Assembly: GCA_964407405.1 (NCBI GenBank)
Contig: CAYOVH010000001.1
Location: 124,001 to 188,000, forward strand
Direction of reading: 5' to 3'
From: JASLCR01 sp964407405
Lineage (GTDB): Bacteria > Patescibacteriota > Saccharimonadia > Saccharimonadales > Saccharimonadaceae
DNA: 64,000 nt
The notes beneath the pieces were generated by a model. That model did not search any database, was not told where the DNA came from, and worked only from the letters and a program-made list of their open reading frames with translations. Both the position numbers and the translations under genes were made by a program. Shown here piece after piece: positions 44,591 to 51,886 of this stretch; positions within the stretch are counted from its first letter, which is position 1; every line of letters starts with the position of its first letter.

Positions 44591-44938
44591 CTATCGGAGG
44601 ATGCTCAGCAACTCCAGCATCGCCTCCGCCAGCCGCTCGGCACTTTCGTCCCTCATCTCAAGGTGCAGCTGACGCCCTTCGACTACCTCGATCGTGATGC
44701 TCGACCGCCGGTGCTCCTGAGGCTGGAAGGCAACCACGAAGAGCTCATCGGCAACCAGTCCTCGCCCCACTCTGATGTTGTTCTGCCACTGGGTCACGCT
44801 ACGGATGACCGGCACGTAGATGGCCTCTGAGGTGTGGTCCCGGTCGCCGTCCCGGTCGTTCTCTTGATGTTCCCGCGTGCACCACCTCGGGCAAGGGGCG
44901 CGCTGCCAACTCGGCATGGTCTCGTCGCTCTGGCTCAT
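44591..44938 (-). CDS. DUF6907-like actinobacterial protein
   Basis: The 115-residue protein starts after GGAGGAAAACG. The N-terminal CPRWCTREHQEND matches the C-P-x-W-C-x-x-x-H motif of a family known mainly from Actinobacteria (DUF6907, from memory). Then comes a beta-rich domain (SSITIEVVEGRQLHLEMRDESAERLAEAMLELLSIL). Function is unknown. It is one more marker of actinobacterial origin. Confidence 0.65.
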   Translation of the reverse strand: MSQSDETMPSWQRAPCPRWCTREHQENDRDGDRDHTSEAIYVPVIRSVTQWQNNIRVGRGLVADELFVVAFQPQEHRRSSITIEVVEGRQLHLEMRDESAERLAEAMLELLSILR

Positions 44939-45097
44939 CGTTTTCCTCCGCCTTAAGCCGGTCTCTGGGACCGGGGACGTTACGACGAACGCGCGACGAA
45001 AGGACCGGGCGCGGCCAACAAAGTCAGTTCGCTGGCGGAGAACAAGAAGTGATGGCGCGCAGCGTCCTGGAAGGCAGCTTGCTATGCGCAGTAGTGC

Positions 45098-45739
45098 TCA
45101 GTCGTCGTAACTATTGAGGAGGTTCTCTCCGAGATCCTGGACGGCTCGGCCTACTGCAACGCCGTACTCAACGAACTGACTGTGAAAGGTGGTGTTGCCT
45201 GCCTGGGAGTTGGCGTAGGTGGTTGCAGTCCAGGTGATCAGTGGCGTGACACCGTCGCTTCCCCGCCCCAGGTGATGAGCGGCAACGCTGTTGCGGACAA
45301 GCGTGAGGGCCTTCCAGAAGTCAGCGTCACTTCGGATCGGCTTGATGGCGGCGTTGTAGGCCCGCGCCACGTCTTTGAGCTTGTCTGCCGACAACCGAGG
45401 ACTCTCGGCGGTCCCGGCATGACGTACTGCCCCACTGATCATCTTGGGCAGGGTGTCGATCGCTTCGTGGATGGCCAGTGCAAGGTACTTCTCCCAGATG
45501 CTGCGATTGGACTCGTCGTTGAGTACGCGATCCAGCAGCGCCTTCAGCTCGTAGTCCACGTGCGCGAGGTAGAACATCAGCTCGACCATCGGACGGTGCT
45601 CCGGCCAATCCTCTTGCTCGCTCAGGCCGATGTAGGCGTGGGCCGCGGTGGTCGCCTCCTCGCGTGCTCTGTCAACCGCCTTGCCTAGCCGAGCGGCAGC
45701 TCGCTCAGGGCTCTGAGGGCGAAACACCTTTGAGAACAT
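45098..45739 (-). CDS. Helical protein with an HEPN-like RxxxxxH motif
   Basis: The protein of about 213 residues starts at MFSKVFRPQSPER; a TTG start at 45775 would add 12 residues. It is nearly all helix. The stretch FWKALTLVRNSVAAHHLG carries R-N-S-V-A-A-H, the spacing of HEPN RNase active sites. HEPN proteins often act in abortive infection or as toxins. Without a confirmed partner this is a suggestion. It lies 51 bases after the HTH gene stop on the same strand. Confidence 0.5.
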   Translation of the reverse strand: MFSKVFRPQSPERAAARLGKAVDRAREEATTAAHAYIGLSEQEDWPEHRPMVELMFYLAHVDYELKALLDRVLNDESNRSIWEKYLALAIHEAIDTLPKMISGAVRHAGTAESPRLSADKLKDVARAYNAAIKPIRSDADFWKALTLVRNSVAAHHLGRGSDGVTPLITWTATTYANSQAGNTTFHSQFVEYGVAVGRAVQDLGENLLNSYDD

Positions 45740-45790
45740 GAGGGACGAGGCTAACTGGGGTCGCGCTTGGTTCAAGGCGTATGACAGGGC

Positions 45791-46237
45791 TCAGATCGTC
45801 GTGGTCTTAGTGACCGGTGGCTCTGCGCCTTGCACTGCTTGCCCGAGCGTGTTTCGCACCGTCACGCCACTCACCCCGAGCTCTCCGCCGATCCGGCGGT
45901 AGCTCCACCCTTGCTCTCGAAGCCGCATCGCCTCCTCCAGTCTCGCGCCGGTCAGCGCCGGCTTGCTCGCAGGTCGTGGCTTCACGCCCCGTGCCCTGAC
46001 GTTACGCAACACGGTGTCCGGGTCGATGCCGTACTTCTTGCCCAGCGCATACGCCGAGAGTCCTCCGACGTACTCCTCCACGACCTGGTCCATCTGCTCG
46101 CGAGACAGCCGACGCTGCCGCTGCCGTAGACGCCGAAACGCCGGAAGGTCCGCAGCCGTGTCCGGCGGGCACGCCAGCAGCTTGCTCACCCGCTCCCAGG
46201 TGGATTGGGTCCACTCTTGGGTCAGTTGGGCCGCCAC
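45791..46237 (-). CDS. Protein with two resolvase-type helix-turn-helix motifs
   Basis: The 148-residue protein starts at GTG inside a hairpin. Two HTH motifs are visible: LSREQMDQVVEEYVGGLSAYALGKKYGIDPDTVLRNVRARG and LTGARLEEAMRLREQGWSYRRIGGELGVSGVTVRNTLG, both of the Hin/resolvase recognition type. No catalytic Ser domain is present. It could be an excision factor or a regulator; it sits nearest the right end of the element. Confidence 0.7.
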   Translation of the reverse strand: MAAQLTQEWTQSTWERVSKLLACPPDTAADLPAFRRLRQRQRRLSREQMDQVVEEYVGGLSAYALGKKYGIDPDTVLRNVRARGVKPRPASKPALTGARLEEAMRLREQGWSYRRIGGELGVSGVTVRNTLGQAVQGAEPPVTKTTTI

Positions 46238-46274
46238 GTAATGACCAGCCGAAAGGCTGGTTTTTACGTGGCGG
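46231..46274 (-). promoter_or_regulatory. Nested hairpin covering the HTH gene start
   Basis: CCGCCACGTAA (46231-46241) pairs with TTACGTGGCGG (46264-46274). Inside it, CCAGCC (46245-46250) pairs with GGCTGG (46255-46260) around a GAAA loop. The GTG start of the HTH gene lies in the outer stem. It could block translation unless opened. Confidence 0.55.
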
Positions 46275-46337
46275 AGAGTCTGAGATTTTGAGAAGCAAAA
46301 CTGAGTGGAGTGCCATTCCTCTCTCTCAAATTTAAAA

Positions 46338-46375
46338 CCCGGAGATTCCAGCCACAGTAGCGTGAAATCTCCGGG
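46338..46375. repeat. Inverted repeat near the right end of the element
   Basis: CCCGGAGATT (46338-46347) and its exact complement (46366-46375) flank an 18-base spacer. It lies about 75 bases inside the right attachment site and could be a terminator stem or a binding site used in excision. Confidence 0.5.
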
Positions 46376-46450
46376 GGTGGATGTAGTGGGACCGGGACGG
46401 GGCGCACGTAGTGCACGGCATCTGGCCGGACTTCACCTCACCTAACCTGG

Positions 46451-46462
46451 CTCTCCACCAAG
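46451..46462 (+). other. Right attachment site (attR core)
   Basis: CTCTCCACCAAG repeats the tRNA 3' end with one mismatch. GC-rich sequence stops here, and AT-rich sequence with a chromosomal pilin gene follows within 20 bases. Confidence 0.6.
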
Positions 46463-46481
46463 CTATTGAAAGTATACTACG

Positions 46482-46886
46482 TTAGACATTTGTCCCGCCA
46501 CCACTACCAGTAGTGAAGGTGCTGAGCACGAAATTGATGATAGCGTAGCTAAGGATTGCGATGATGACACCGACAATGGCGTAGAGAATGGTGTTTTTGG
46601 CGGCTGTCACATTGGCCGAATTGCCACCCGAGACGACGTAGCGTAGCCCGCCTATAATGATCATGATGACTGAGATTGCACCAAGGACAAACAGGAGGAC
46701 GTTGGTGATTGTCTGAAATATTCCAGTACTACCAAAGAGATTTGCTGTCTGGTCGGTACCTCGGGCGGCATTTGCGCCATCTTGGATTGACCCAACAGCC
46801 CCAACGGCTGGCGTGACGATCAGTGCAAATGCAAATGCGACGGTGAGTAGCGTTGGAATGAATGATTTGATGGCATTTTTTATCAT
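46482..46886 (-). CDS. VirB2-like pilin 7, across the element
   Basis: The 134-residue protein starts at MIKNAIKSFIPTLL after AAAAGGAA. It has a signal peptide ending near VGA-VGS and the pilin core with loop VSGGNSANVTAAKNT and helix ILYAIVGVIIAILSYAIINFV, then a Gly/Thr tail. It has no Cys, unlike pilin 6, which it otherwise resembles most. It is on the opposite strand from the six-gene array. Before the insertion it must have stood close beside tRNA-Ser and comF. Confidence 0.83.
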   Translation of the reverse strand: MIKNAIKSFIPTLLTVAFAFALIVTPAVGAVGSIQDGANAARGTDQTANLFGSTGIFQTITNVLLFVLGAISVIMIIIGGLRYVVSGGNSANVTAAKNTILYAIVGVIIAILSYAIINFVLSTFTTGSGGGTNV

Positions 46887-47001
46887 AAAATATTCCTTTT
46901 GTCTAAGTTTTCTCCCTTCTACTATAGCACCAGAAAGACGAAAAAACGACCCCGGGAAAGAGATCGTATAGCTTATGGTTTGAGTCGTTCCCCTTCTCCT
47001 G

Positions 47002-47069
47002 TATAGTCGCAGTAGGATTTGAGATATCCGAAAAGGTGGAAGCACCTTTACAGTTTATGAGAGGAGCGA
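47002..47069 (+). promoter_or_regulatory. Leader of pyrF-pyrE
   Basis: TATAGT at 47002-47007 may be the -10 box. A small hairpin follows, AAAGGTG (47032-47038) with CACCTTT (47043-47049) and a GAAG loop, then GAGAGGAGCG before the GTG start. The hairpin could influence mRNA stability or translation; no known pyr riboswitch or attenuator is recognised. Confidence 0.4.
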
Positions 47070-47072
47070 GAC

Positions 47073-47819
47073 GTGCCAACTCAGGACACGTACGAGCGAA
47101 TCATTTGGAGCGCTGATGTTCTGGATGATGCAATACTGCTCGACAGGTTGCAGCTAGTCAAGCACCCGATTCGGGTCAAGGTCGACCGTCTTTACGTTCG
47201 TCGCAATGGTGATGACATCTTTCGGGCGATCAATGAAGCCGGACACAAGGTCTTCAACGATGCCAAGCTGATCGAAATTCCCAGCAAGCTTGCTGGGCTG
47301 GCTGAGGAAGAGATCCGGCGGACACGTCCTTGGATGCTCAACTGCATGGCTGGCGCCGTTTCGAATGGTGTTGACAGGGCCCAAGAACGAGCTGAGCTCG
47401 ATGGACTCAAGCAGTTCGCCGAGATTTGCTTGGAGAACGATGTGTTGCCTTGTGCAGTCACCGTGCTTACAAGCAAGACCAAGGGTGTCATCATGGACGA
47501 GTTCAATGGTCGCACGCCGGTCGAGCAGGTGGTGTACTACGCACACTGGTTGGCCGAGTTCGGTTTTACCGACATGGTCTGTTCTCCTCTGGAGGCAGCA
47601 GCCATCCGGCGGGTTCCCGAGCTGAATGTGCTCAATCTGAATACACCCGGTGTGCGTATGCCCGGCGATGTAGTTGGCGACCAGGCTCGTGTGGCCGCGC
47701 CCGGCCAAGCGATTAAGGATGGCGTCACTCGAGTAGTCATCGGGCGGCCCATCACCAATAGCGACGATCCTGTCGTGACTGTCGAAGCCATCGCTGCCGA
47801 TATCGAGTCGGTGGCCTAA
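47073..47819 (+). CDS. pyrF: Orotidine-5'-phosphate decarboxylase family protein
   Basis: The 248-residue protein is a TIM-barrel of the OMP decarboxylase type. The catalytic segment reads FNDAKLIEIPSKLA (D63, K65, E68), where most family members have D-x-K-x-x-D. The phosphate-binding end is VVIGRPITNSDDPVVTVEAIAADI, as in PyrF. The reaction makes UMP from OMP. The GTG start has GAGGAGC upstream. pyrE follows 15 bases later. The Asp-to-Glu change at the second catalytic Asp is worth checking; the fold assignment is firm. Confidence 0.85.
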   Translation: MPTQDTYERIIWSADVLDDAILLDRLQLVKHPIRVKVDRLYVRRNGDDIFRAINEAGHKVFNDAKLIEIPSKLAGLAEEEIRRTRPWMLNCMAGAVSNGVDRAQERAELDGLKQFAEICLENDVLPCAVTVLTSKTKGVIMDEFNGRTPVEQVVYYAHWLAEFGFTDMVCSPLEAAAIRRVPELNVLNLNTPGVRMPGDVVGDQARVAAPGQAIKDGVTRVVIGRPITNSDDPVVTVEAIAADIESVA

Positions 47820-47834
47820 GAAAGAGAGGGTGTC

Positions 47835-48488
47835 GTGGACATTCTGTTGATATTGAGGAAGCACGGTGCGATCCTGACAGACGAGCATTTTGTCTATAAG
47901 AGCGGCAAGCACGGCCCGCACTACATCAACATGGATCCGGTGCTTCCGGATGTCTCGCTGATGGACAGAATTAGTAAGGCGCTTTTGTGTGACTTTGAGG
48001 CCTGGGGTCGCGATCGTCTCGTGGATACCGTTGCTAGCGCTGCGACTGGGGCAATTCCACTCGCCTATCTGACGGCTCGGCATATCCATGAGGCCAGCAC
48101 TTCTGCCGTGTGGGCCGACAAAGTCGGTGACGACTTTATCTTTGAACGCGCTGGCTTTGTCGAGCAACTCAAGGACAAGCGTGTGTTGGTGGTGGAAGAT
48201 CTACTGAACACTGGCGACACGGTCAAGAAAGTGATTGCCCAGGTGCGGAAGCACGGCGGTGAGGTCGTCGGTGTCAGTGTGGTTTGCAACCGTGGCAGCG
48301 AGACGGCCGAGTCGCTCGGTGTCTGTTGGCTCAAGTCATTGGCTCAAGTTGACTTTCAGACTTTCGACGCCGACAGCTGCCCGTTTTGTGCAGAGGGTCG
48401 TCCTATTGTCGAAGACATTGGTCACGGCCACGAGTACAAAAAAGCGCATCCGCACTACGCAGGTGGTTATGCCACGCTGCTCTCCTAA
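47835..48488 (+). CDS. pyrE: Orotate phosphoribosyltransferase
   Basis: The 217-residue protein has FVYKSGKHGPHYINMD near the N-terminus, the PRPP loop RVLVVEDLLNTGDTVKKVIAQV and the G-G-E-V-V-G-V-S-V-V-C-N-R-G strand of PyrE. It joins orotate to PRPP to give OMP, which the upstream PyrF converts to UMP. With only these two steps encoded here, orotate may be taken from another cell. A C-terminal FDADSCPFCAEGRPI stretch with two Cys is an unusual extra. Confidence 0.9.
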   Translation: MDILLILRKHGAILTDEHFVYKSGKHGPHYINMDPVLPDVSLMDRISKALLCDFEAWGRDRLVDTVASAATGAIPLAYLTARHIHEASTSAVWADKVGDDFIFERAGFVEQLKDKRVLVVEDLLNTGDTVKKVIAQVRKHGGEVVGVSVVCNRGSETAESLGVCWLKSLAQVDFQTFDADSCPFCAEGRPIVEDIGHGHEYKKAHPHYAGGYATLLS

Positions 48489-48674
48489 GGCATCTCATCC
48501 AATTCATGTGCAAGTACCCTTTATCCAGGGAACGCATCTGCAAGGGATACCGGCACTCCTGTTCATCTCCTCACGAGGGAGTAGAACAAAACCGGTCATC
48601 CAGATTTATTAGATTATAGGGCCTAATAGGGAGATATCGAGCTAAAGCCTTCCTTACGCCGAACTCCGCCTCTC

Positions 48675-48716
48675 GCCAAATTAAAATCCGACCTTTTGGT
48701 CGGATTTTAATTTGGC
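48675..48716 (-). terminator. Long perfect hairpin at the tRNA-Ser(GCT) 3' end
   Basis: Bases 48675-48693 and 48698-48716 are exact complements (19 bp) around a TTTT loop. The right arm includes the CCA end and discriminator of the tRNA gene. It probably ends transcription, but the overlap means that the tRNA 3' end is part of the terminator stem. Confidence 0.7.
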
Positions 48717-48805
48717 GGAGGAGGGGAGATTCGAACTCCCGCTACAGGTTTCCCCGTACTAACGATTTAGCAAACCGTCCCCTTCAGCCACTTGGGTACT
48801 CCTCC
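48713..48805 (-). tRNA. tRNA-Ser (anticodon GCT)
   Basis: On the minus strand the acceptor GGAGGAG pairs with CTCCTCC, discriminator G, encoded CCA. The anticodon stem ACGGT/ATCGT carries the loop TTGCTAA with anticodon GCT. A long variable arm marks class II tRNA-Ser, and GTTCGAATC is the T loop. Confidence 0.95.
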
Positions 48806-48897
48806 GTATTGTTGGACTTGGCGACGCTCGGTCAATTGTAGCACAAAACAGAGGCGGCGAGTAGACCTACAAGCCGCTCGTGCTATACTAATTTTGT

Positions 48898-49563
48898 ATG
48901 AATTCGGATGAGCAGCCAAATCAAGTACCAAATGACCAATCTCCAGTCTCCCCTGTACCGATGCAGCCGGCTGAGCACGTGCCTCTAGTGCAGCAGCAAG
49001 CACCGGAAGCCCAGCCCGATCTACAGGCAATGACTCCGCAGCCACAAGAACAAATGCCGGTTGAGGCGGAGGTCTCGGATAGTCAGCCGACCGAGCTTCC
49101 TCAGATGGAGCCGATTCAGTGGCAAGCAGCTGAATATTTGCAGCATGACAAACGACCTATCTGGTATATCGGCTTTGTAGTGGTCGTAGCGGTGTTGATG
49201 GCTCTCGCTATCATCCTCATGAAATCGATTACCTTCGCGATATTGATCCCCGTCATGGCTGCAGCATTGATCGTCTACTCTCACCGGCCGCCGAGGCAAC
49301 TGACATATATCGTGAGCGAAAAAGGACTCTATATCAACAATCAGCTGCATCCGATGGGCGAGTTTAAGGGATTTGGCGTGATGCAAGAAGGCGAGCTTCA
49401 TTCACTGTCGCTCATACCAGTGAAACGATTTCGCCCTAGTCTGATCGTGTACTTTCCTACTGAAGTAGGTGAACGTCTTGTCGATATTCTCGGGGGATAT
49501 CTGCCGATGCAAGAAGTCCACCCCGATGCATTTGATCGTATCGTGCGCAAACTCCATATCTGA
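48898..49563 (+). CDS. Membrane protein with Pro/Gln-rich N-terminus
   Basis: The 221-residue protein has about 75 residues rich in Pro, Gln and Glu, two adjacent membrane helices (IWYIGFVVVVAVLMALAIIL and FAILIPVMAAALIVY) and a soluble C-terminal domain (GEFKGFGVMQEGELHSLSLIPVKRFRPSLIVYF) that looks like a small beta domain. No family is named. An extended -10 box, TGC-TATACT, ends 8 bases before the ATG with no Shine-Dalgarno site, a likely leaderless start. Confidence 0.75.
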   Translation: MNSDEQPNQVPNDQSPVSPVPMQPAEHVPLVQQQAPEAQPDLQAMTPQPQEQMPVEAEVSDSQPTELPQMEPIQWQAAEYLQHDKRPIWYIGFVVVVAVLMALAIILMKSITFAILIPVMAAALIVYSHRPPRQLTYIVSEKGLYINNQLHPMGEFKGFGVMQEGELHSLSLIPVKRFRPSLIVYFPTEVGERLVDILGGYLPMQEVHPDAFDRIVRKLHI

Positions 49564-49665
49564 TATTGCCTAAAGTACCTCTGTTATGCTACACTAGGCT
49601 CTGTTCGCTTTTTGAGCGAAGGCACCTTCAAGTTACGTCAGTATGAGCTGTATGCTCATACGTTT

Positions 49666-49742
49666 GCACCCGTAGCTCAGCTGGATAGAGCGTTGGCTTG
49701 CGGAGCCAAAGGTCATAGGTTCAAATCCTGTCGGGTGTACCA
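49666..49742 (+). tRNA. tRNA-Arg (anticodon GCG)
   Basis: The acceptor GCACCCG pairs with CGGGTGT (one G-T pair), discriminator A, encoded CCA; total 77 bases. The anticodon stem TTGGC/GCCAA holds the loop TTGCGGA, so the anticodon is GCG, reading CGC and CGU. Most bacteria use ACG here. A small GTATGAGC hairpin (49641-49661) lies just upstream. Confidence 0.9.
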
Positions 49743-49756
49743 TTTTCGTTATACAT

Positions 49757-49786
49757 AAAAATAGACTTCTTAAGAAGTCTATTTTT
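49757..49786. terminator. Bidirectional terminator after tRNA-Arg
   Basis: A perfect 30-base palindrome, AAAAATAGACTTC-TTAA-complement, ends in TTTTT on both strands. It lies 14 bases after tRNA-Arg. Confidence 0.85.
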
Positions 49787-49887
49787 GCACTAGCCGCTGA
49801 TACAAACTTCGTTAAGTTGGTCTCAATGGTTAGAGGAGGAGCCTTGTGGGCTCCCCCAGGTGAATAGATGGTTGCGATCATGCCTCG

Positions 49888-50139
49888 CTAGGCACTTCCT
49901 GCGTAGACGATCTCTCCGTGTCGGTTGACGTGAAGAGTGGCCTTCTCCTCCAGCATCGGTCGGGGGGCCGGCATGCCGCCGGGGCCGTACCACTCGAAGG
50001 TCTTCGTGAAGGTTCGCTCGCCCCCGGTCTCCTTGAAGAGAACGGTGTAGTGCTCGCCGTCGGCAGACCGTTCCCGGCTGACGACCTCGACCTCCACCTC
50101 TTCGACCTTTGCGGAAAGGCGCTTCAGCGCTGCGAACAT
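49888..50139 (-). CDS. Small hypothetical protein
   Basis: The 83-residue protein starts at MFAALKRLSAKVEEVE after AGGAG. It is a charged alpha/beta protein (VVSRERSADGEHYTVLFKETGGERTFTKTFEW) ending with LHVNRHGEIVYAGSA. Base composition is richer in GC than its surroundings, so it may be acquired. An opposing GGAGCC/GGGCTCC hairpin near 49836-49856 could be its terminator. No family is recognised. Confidence 0.6.
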   Translation of the reverse strand: MFAALKRLSAKVEEVEVEVVSRERSADGEHYTVLFKETGGERTFTKTFEWYGPGGMPAPRPMLEEKATLHVNRHGEIVYAGSA

Positions 50140-50432
50140 TGGAGTTCTCCTAATCCATTCGTAGGTGCTCAAGGTCTAATCCCAGCGCTACCTATAAGTA
50201 ATATTTTAGCACAGAAATGTATAAATGTCAATTAGGTATGATTTCTAGCCGATGTAGGAGTAAGCTTGGTTCTTGCATCGTTCATTATGCTGTACCACAG
50301 TGGAATTACAGATTGAAACTGATATTAATCTTTCGGTCTCTTTTTTGTTAGGCGCTTCTCTCCTCTGTAATTGAGGTTTGAACACCGGACAGTATATTGA
50401 CAGATATTAATATTTCTGATAAAGTTATACCA

Positions 50433-51176
50433 ATGACAGAAGTCCATCACGATAATCGCATACACGCCTCTGAGCTTGCTCATCATATTGGTTATGCCGA
50501 GTACCCGCACGTGGAAATGGCGAGAACTGCTTTTAGGGTAGGACTTGAACAGGACGGTCGAAAGCATTTGTCTGATGCTGAAGCGGCAGGTCTTGAAGCC
50601 GGTCACGAATACTTGAGATCCGCTGCTAACGATGTTGCAAGCTACGTTCTTGTAAGCGGACTTCCAAGCGATGAACAAGGACAAATAGCTGAAATAATGC
50701 ATTCTCGGAGTGAGAAATATCCAGGTGTCCGCATAACTAAGAACGATATGGTTGTATTTGCTGAAGAGCGAAACTATACAGGCGTTAGTAAAAAAATGGG
50801 TAGTGATGACCGTCCTATTCGTCCGAATGCCAATAAAGCAAGTCAATCGTGGATTGCCCTTGAAGATTTGGCGGATGATTTAAATTGGCCTGAGGTAAAT
50901 GAGCAACGCGCGCAGTGGAATAAGCGGTATAAGCCAGCTATTAAGATAGAATTAGACGGTATCAAGGTTGACCAATCCTTATCACGCAAGTATCTGAGTT
51001 TCTCGATGGATACTCTCGTTAACTTACTTGAAGAGTTTGATAGGCTGAAGGAGGAGCATCCGTCAATGTCCACTAGTACAATTCTTGGAAAAAAATTCGG
51101 CGATGCTAGGATTGCATTTATTCGTGACTTTGTTGAACACAAGAAGGCTCAACTGGATGATGACGACGCCTATTAA
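50433..51176 (+). CDS. Hypothetical soluble protein
   Basis: The protein of about 247 residues starts at MTEVHHDN; a TTG at 50397 would add 12 residues. It is helical and charged, with a HLSDAEAAGLEAGHEYLRSAANDVASY stretch and a C-terminal KKFGDARIAFIRDFVEHKKAQLDDDDAY. No signal peptide, membrane helix or known motif is seen. The next feature is a strong terminator. Confidence 0.6.
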   Translation: MTEVHHDNRIHASELAHHIGYAEYPHVEMARTAFRVGLEQDGRKHLSDAEAAGLEAGHEYLRSAANDVASYVLVSGLPSDEQGQIAEIMHSRSEKYPGVRITKNDMVVFAEERNYTGVSKKMGSDDRPIRPNANKASQSWIALEDLADDLNWPEVNEQRAQWNKRYKPAIKIELDGIKVDQSLSRKYLSFSMDTLVNLLEEFDRLKEEHPSMSTSTILGKKFGDARIAFIRDFVEHKKAQLDDDDAY

Positions 51177-51217
51177 ATAGCCACTTTGATGCTCCAGCTT
51201 CTTCAATTACTGTGTAC

Positions 51218-51253
51218 AAAGAAAAAGGTCGAATCATCTCGACCTTTTTCTTT
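51218..51253. terminator. Bidirectional terminator between convergent genes
   Basis: A perfect 15-bp stem (51218-51232 with 51239-51253) around ATCATC, with A-rich and T-rich outer ends, ends transcription from both the gene at 50433 and the gene at 51269. Confidence 0.88.
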
Positions 51254-51268
51254 TATTTAATTACAAAT

Positions 51269-51787
51269 CTACTTTGTAAAGTAGCTACGTGTTTGGAACA
51301 AGAAAAACCAACCGATGAGCGTACCAATGACCATGCCGAGCAGGCTACCAAATCCATATCCAGGGACAAAGAGGTCTATCACGCCAATGACAACGGCGAT
51401 GTAAGAGGTGTAAAATAGCAAATTCCACCCTGATTTTTTGTGGCTTTTGAGCTGCTGGACAGCCAGTAGCAGCAGCACTCCCTGGATAACCATTGCGATC
51501 AGAGCTGTATACCAGGCAATGCCAAGACTTGTCGAGCTACCAGTGATCTGGTTTGCCCAAGTAATCCATTGGCTGGCGTAGTGAGCTATACTCCAGAAAT
51601 TCCATGCTCCCCATAGAGAAAGCAAGCCGCCGATGAGTGCGAGCCACCAGGAATTTTCGGCAAGCCACTTCTGCGCCTCTTTGGGCAGGTTGATGGTAAT
51701 AGTTTTTGTATAAAACTCATGTAGTGTTTTTTCTAAGCCCGTCGGCTGAGTATTATAAGCTGGTTCGTGTGTCTTACGCTCTTGCAT
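51269..51787 (-). CDS. Four-helix membrane protein
   Basis: The 172-residue protein has a polar N-terminus, then four hydrophobic segments (WWLALIGGLLSLWGAWNFWSIA, IAWYTALIAMVIQGVLLLLAVQQL, NLLFYTSYIAVVIGVIDLFV and FGSLLGMVIGTLIGWFFLF). The second half has the look of a small-conserved DUF in Patescibacteria, but I cannot name it. Aromatic residues are frequent at helix ends. No neighbours suggest a role. Confidence 0.75.
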   Translation of the reverse strand: MQERKTHEPAYNTQPTGLEKTLHEFYTKTITINLPKEAQKWLAENSWWLALIGGLLSLWGAWNFWSIAHYASQWITWANQITGSSTSLGIAWYTALIAMVIQGVLLLLAVQQLKSHKKSGWNLLFYTSYIAVVIGVIDLFVPGYGFGSLLGMVIGTLIGWFFLFQTRSYFTK

Positions 51788-51886
51788 AGCGTACCTCCAT
51801 TAGATATTAGCTTGATGATACTCTTAAAAACTGTTGCTGTAAATACCTCTTTCTCATCTGTTATACTGAAGTGAGCAAAACTACTT

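Larger units (their letters stand above)
27870..46462. mobile_element. Integrative (conjugative or mobilisable) element of actinobacterial type in tRNA-Ser
   Basis: About 18.6 kb of clearly GC-rich DNA lies between a tRNA-Ser 3' end and an imperfect direct repeat of it. It carries a large serine recombinase at the left edge, a replication-relaxation protein, a VirD4/TraD-like ATPase, methyltransferases, Lsr2, XRE regulators and many short coupled genes. The families are typical of Actinobacteria, unlike both flanks. No VirB4, pilin or classic relaxase was found inside, so it may be mobilisable rather than self-transmissible, or it may use an unusual relaxase. Confidence 0.85.

Noticed and set aside
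46268..46277. TGGCGGAGAG, an inverted copy of the tRNA-Ser end, as right attachment site
   Set aside because: Its orientation is opposite to the left site, which simple integration does not give. The direct copy at 46451-46462 fits both orientation and the shift in base composition.
27870..46462. Element as a prophage
   Set aside because: No capsid, portal, terminase, tail or lysis gene was found; coupling ATPase and replication-relaxation genes fit an integrative transfer element.
47154..48167. Minus-strand frame of 337 codons over pyrF and pyrE
   Set aside because: It is antisense to two recognised enzymes.
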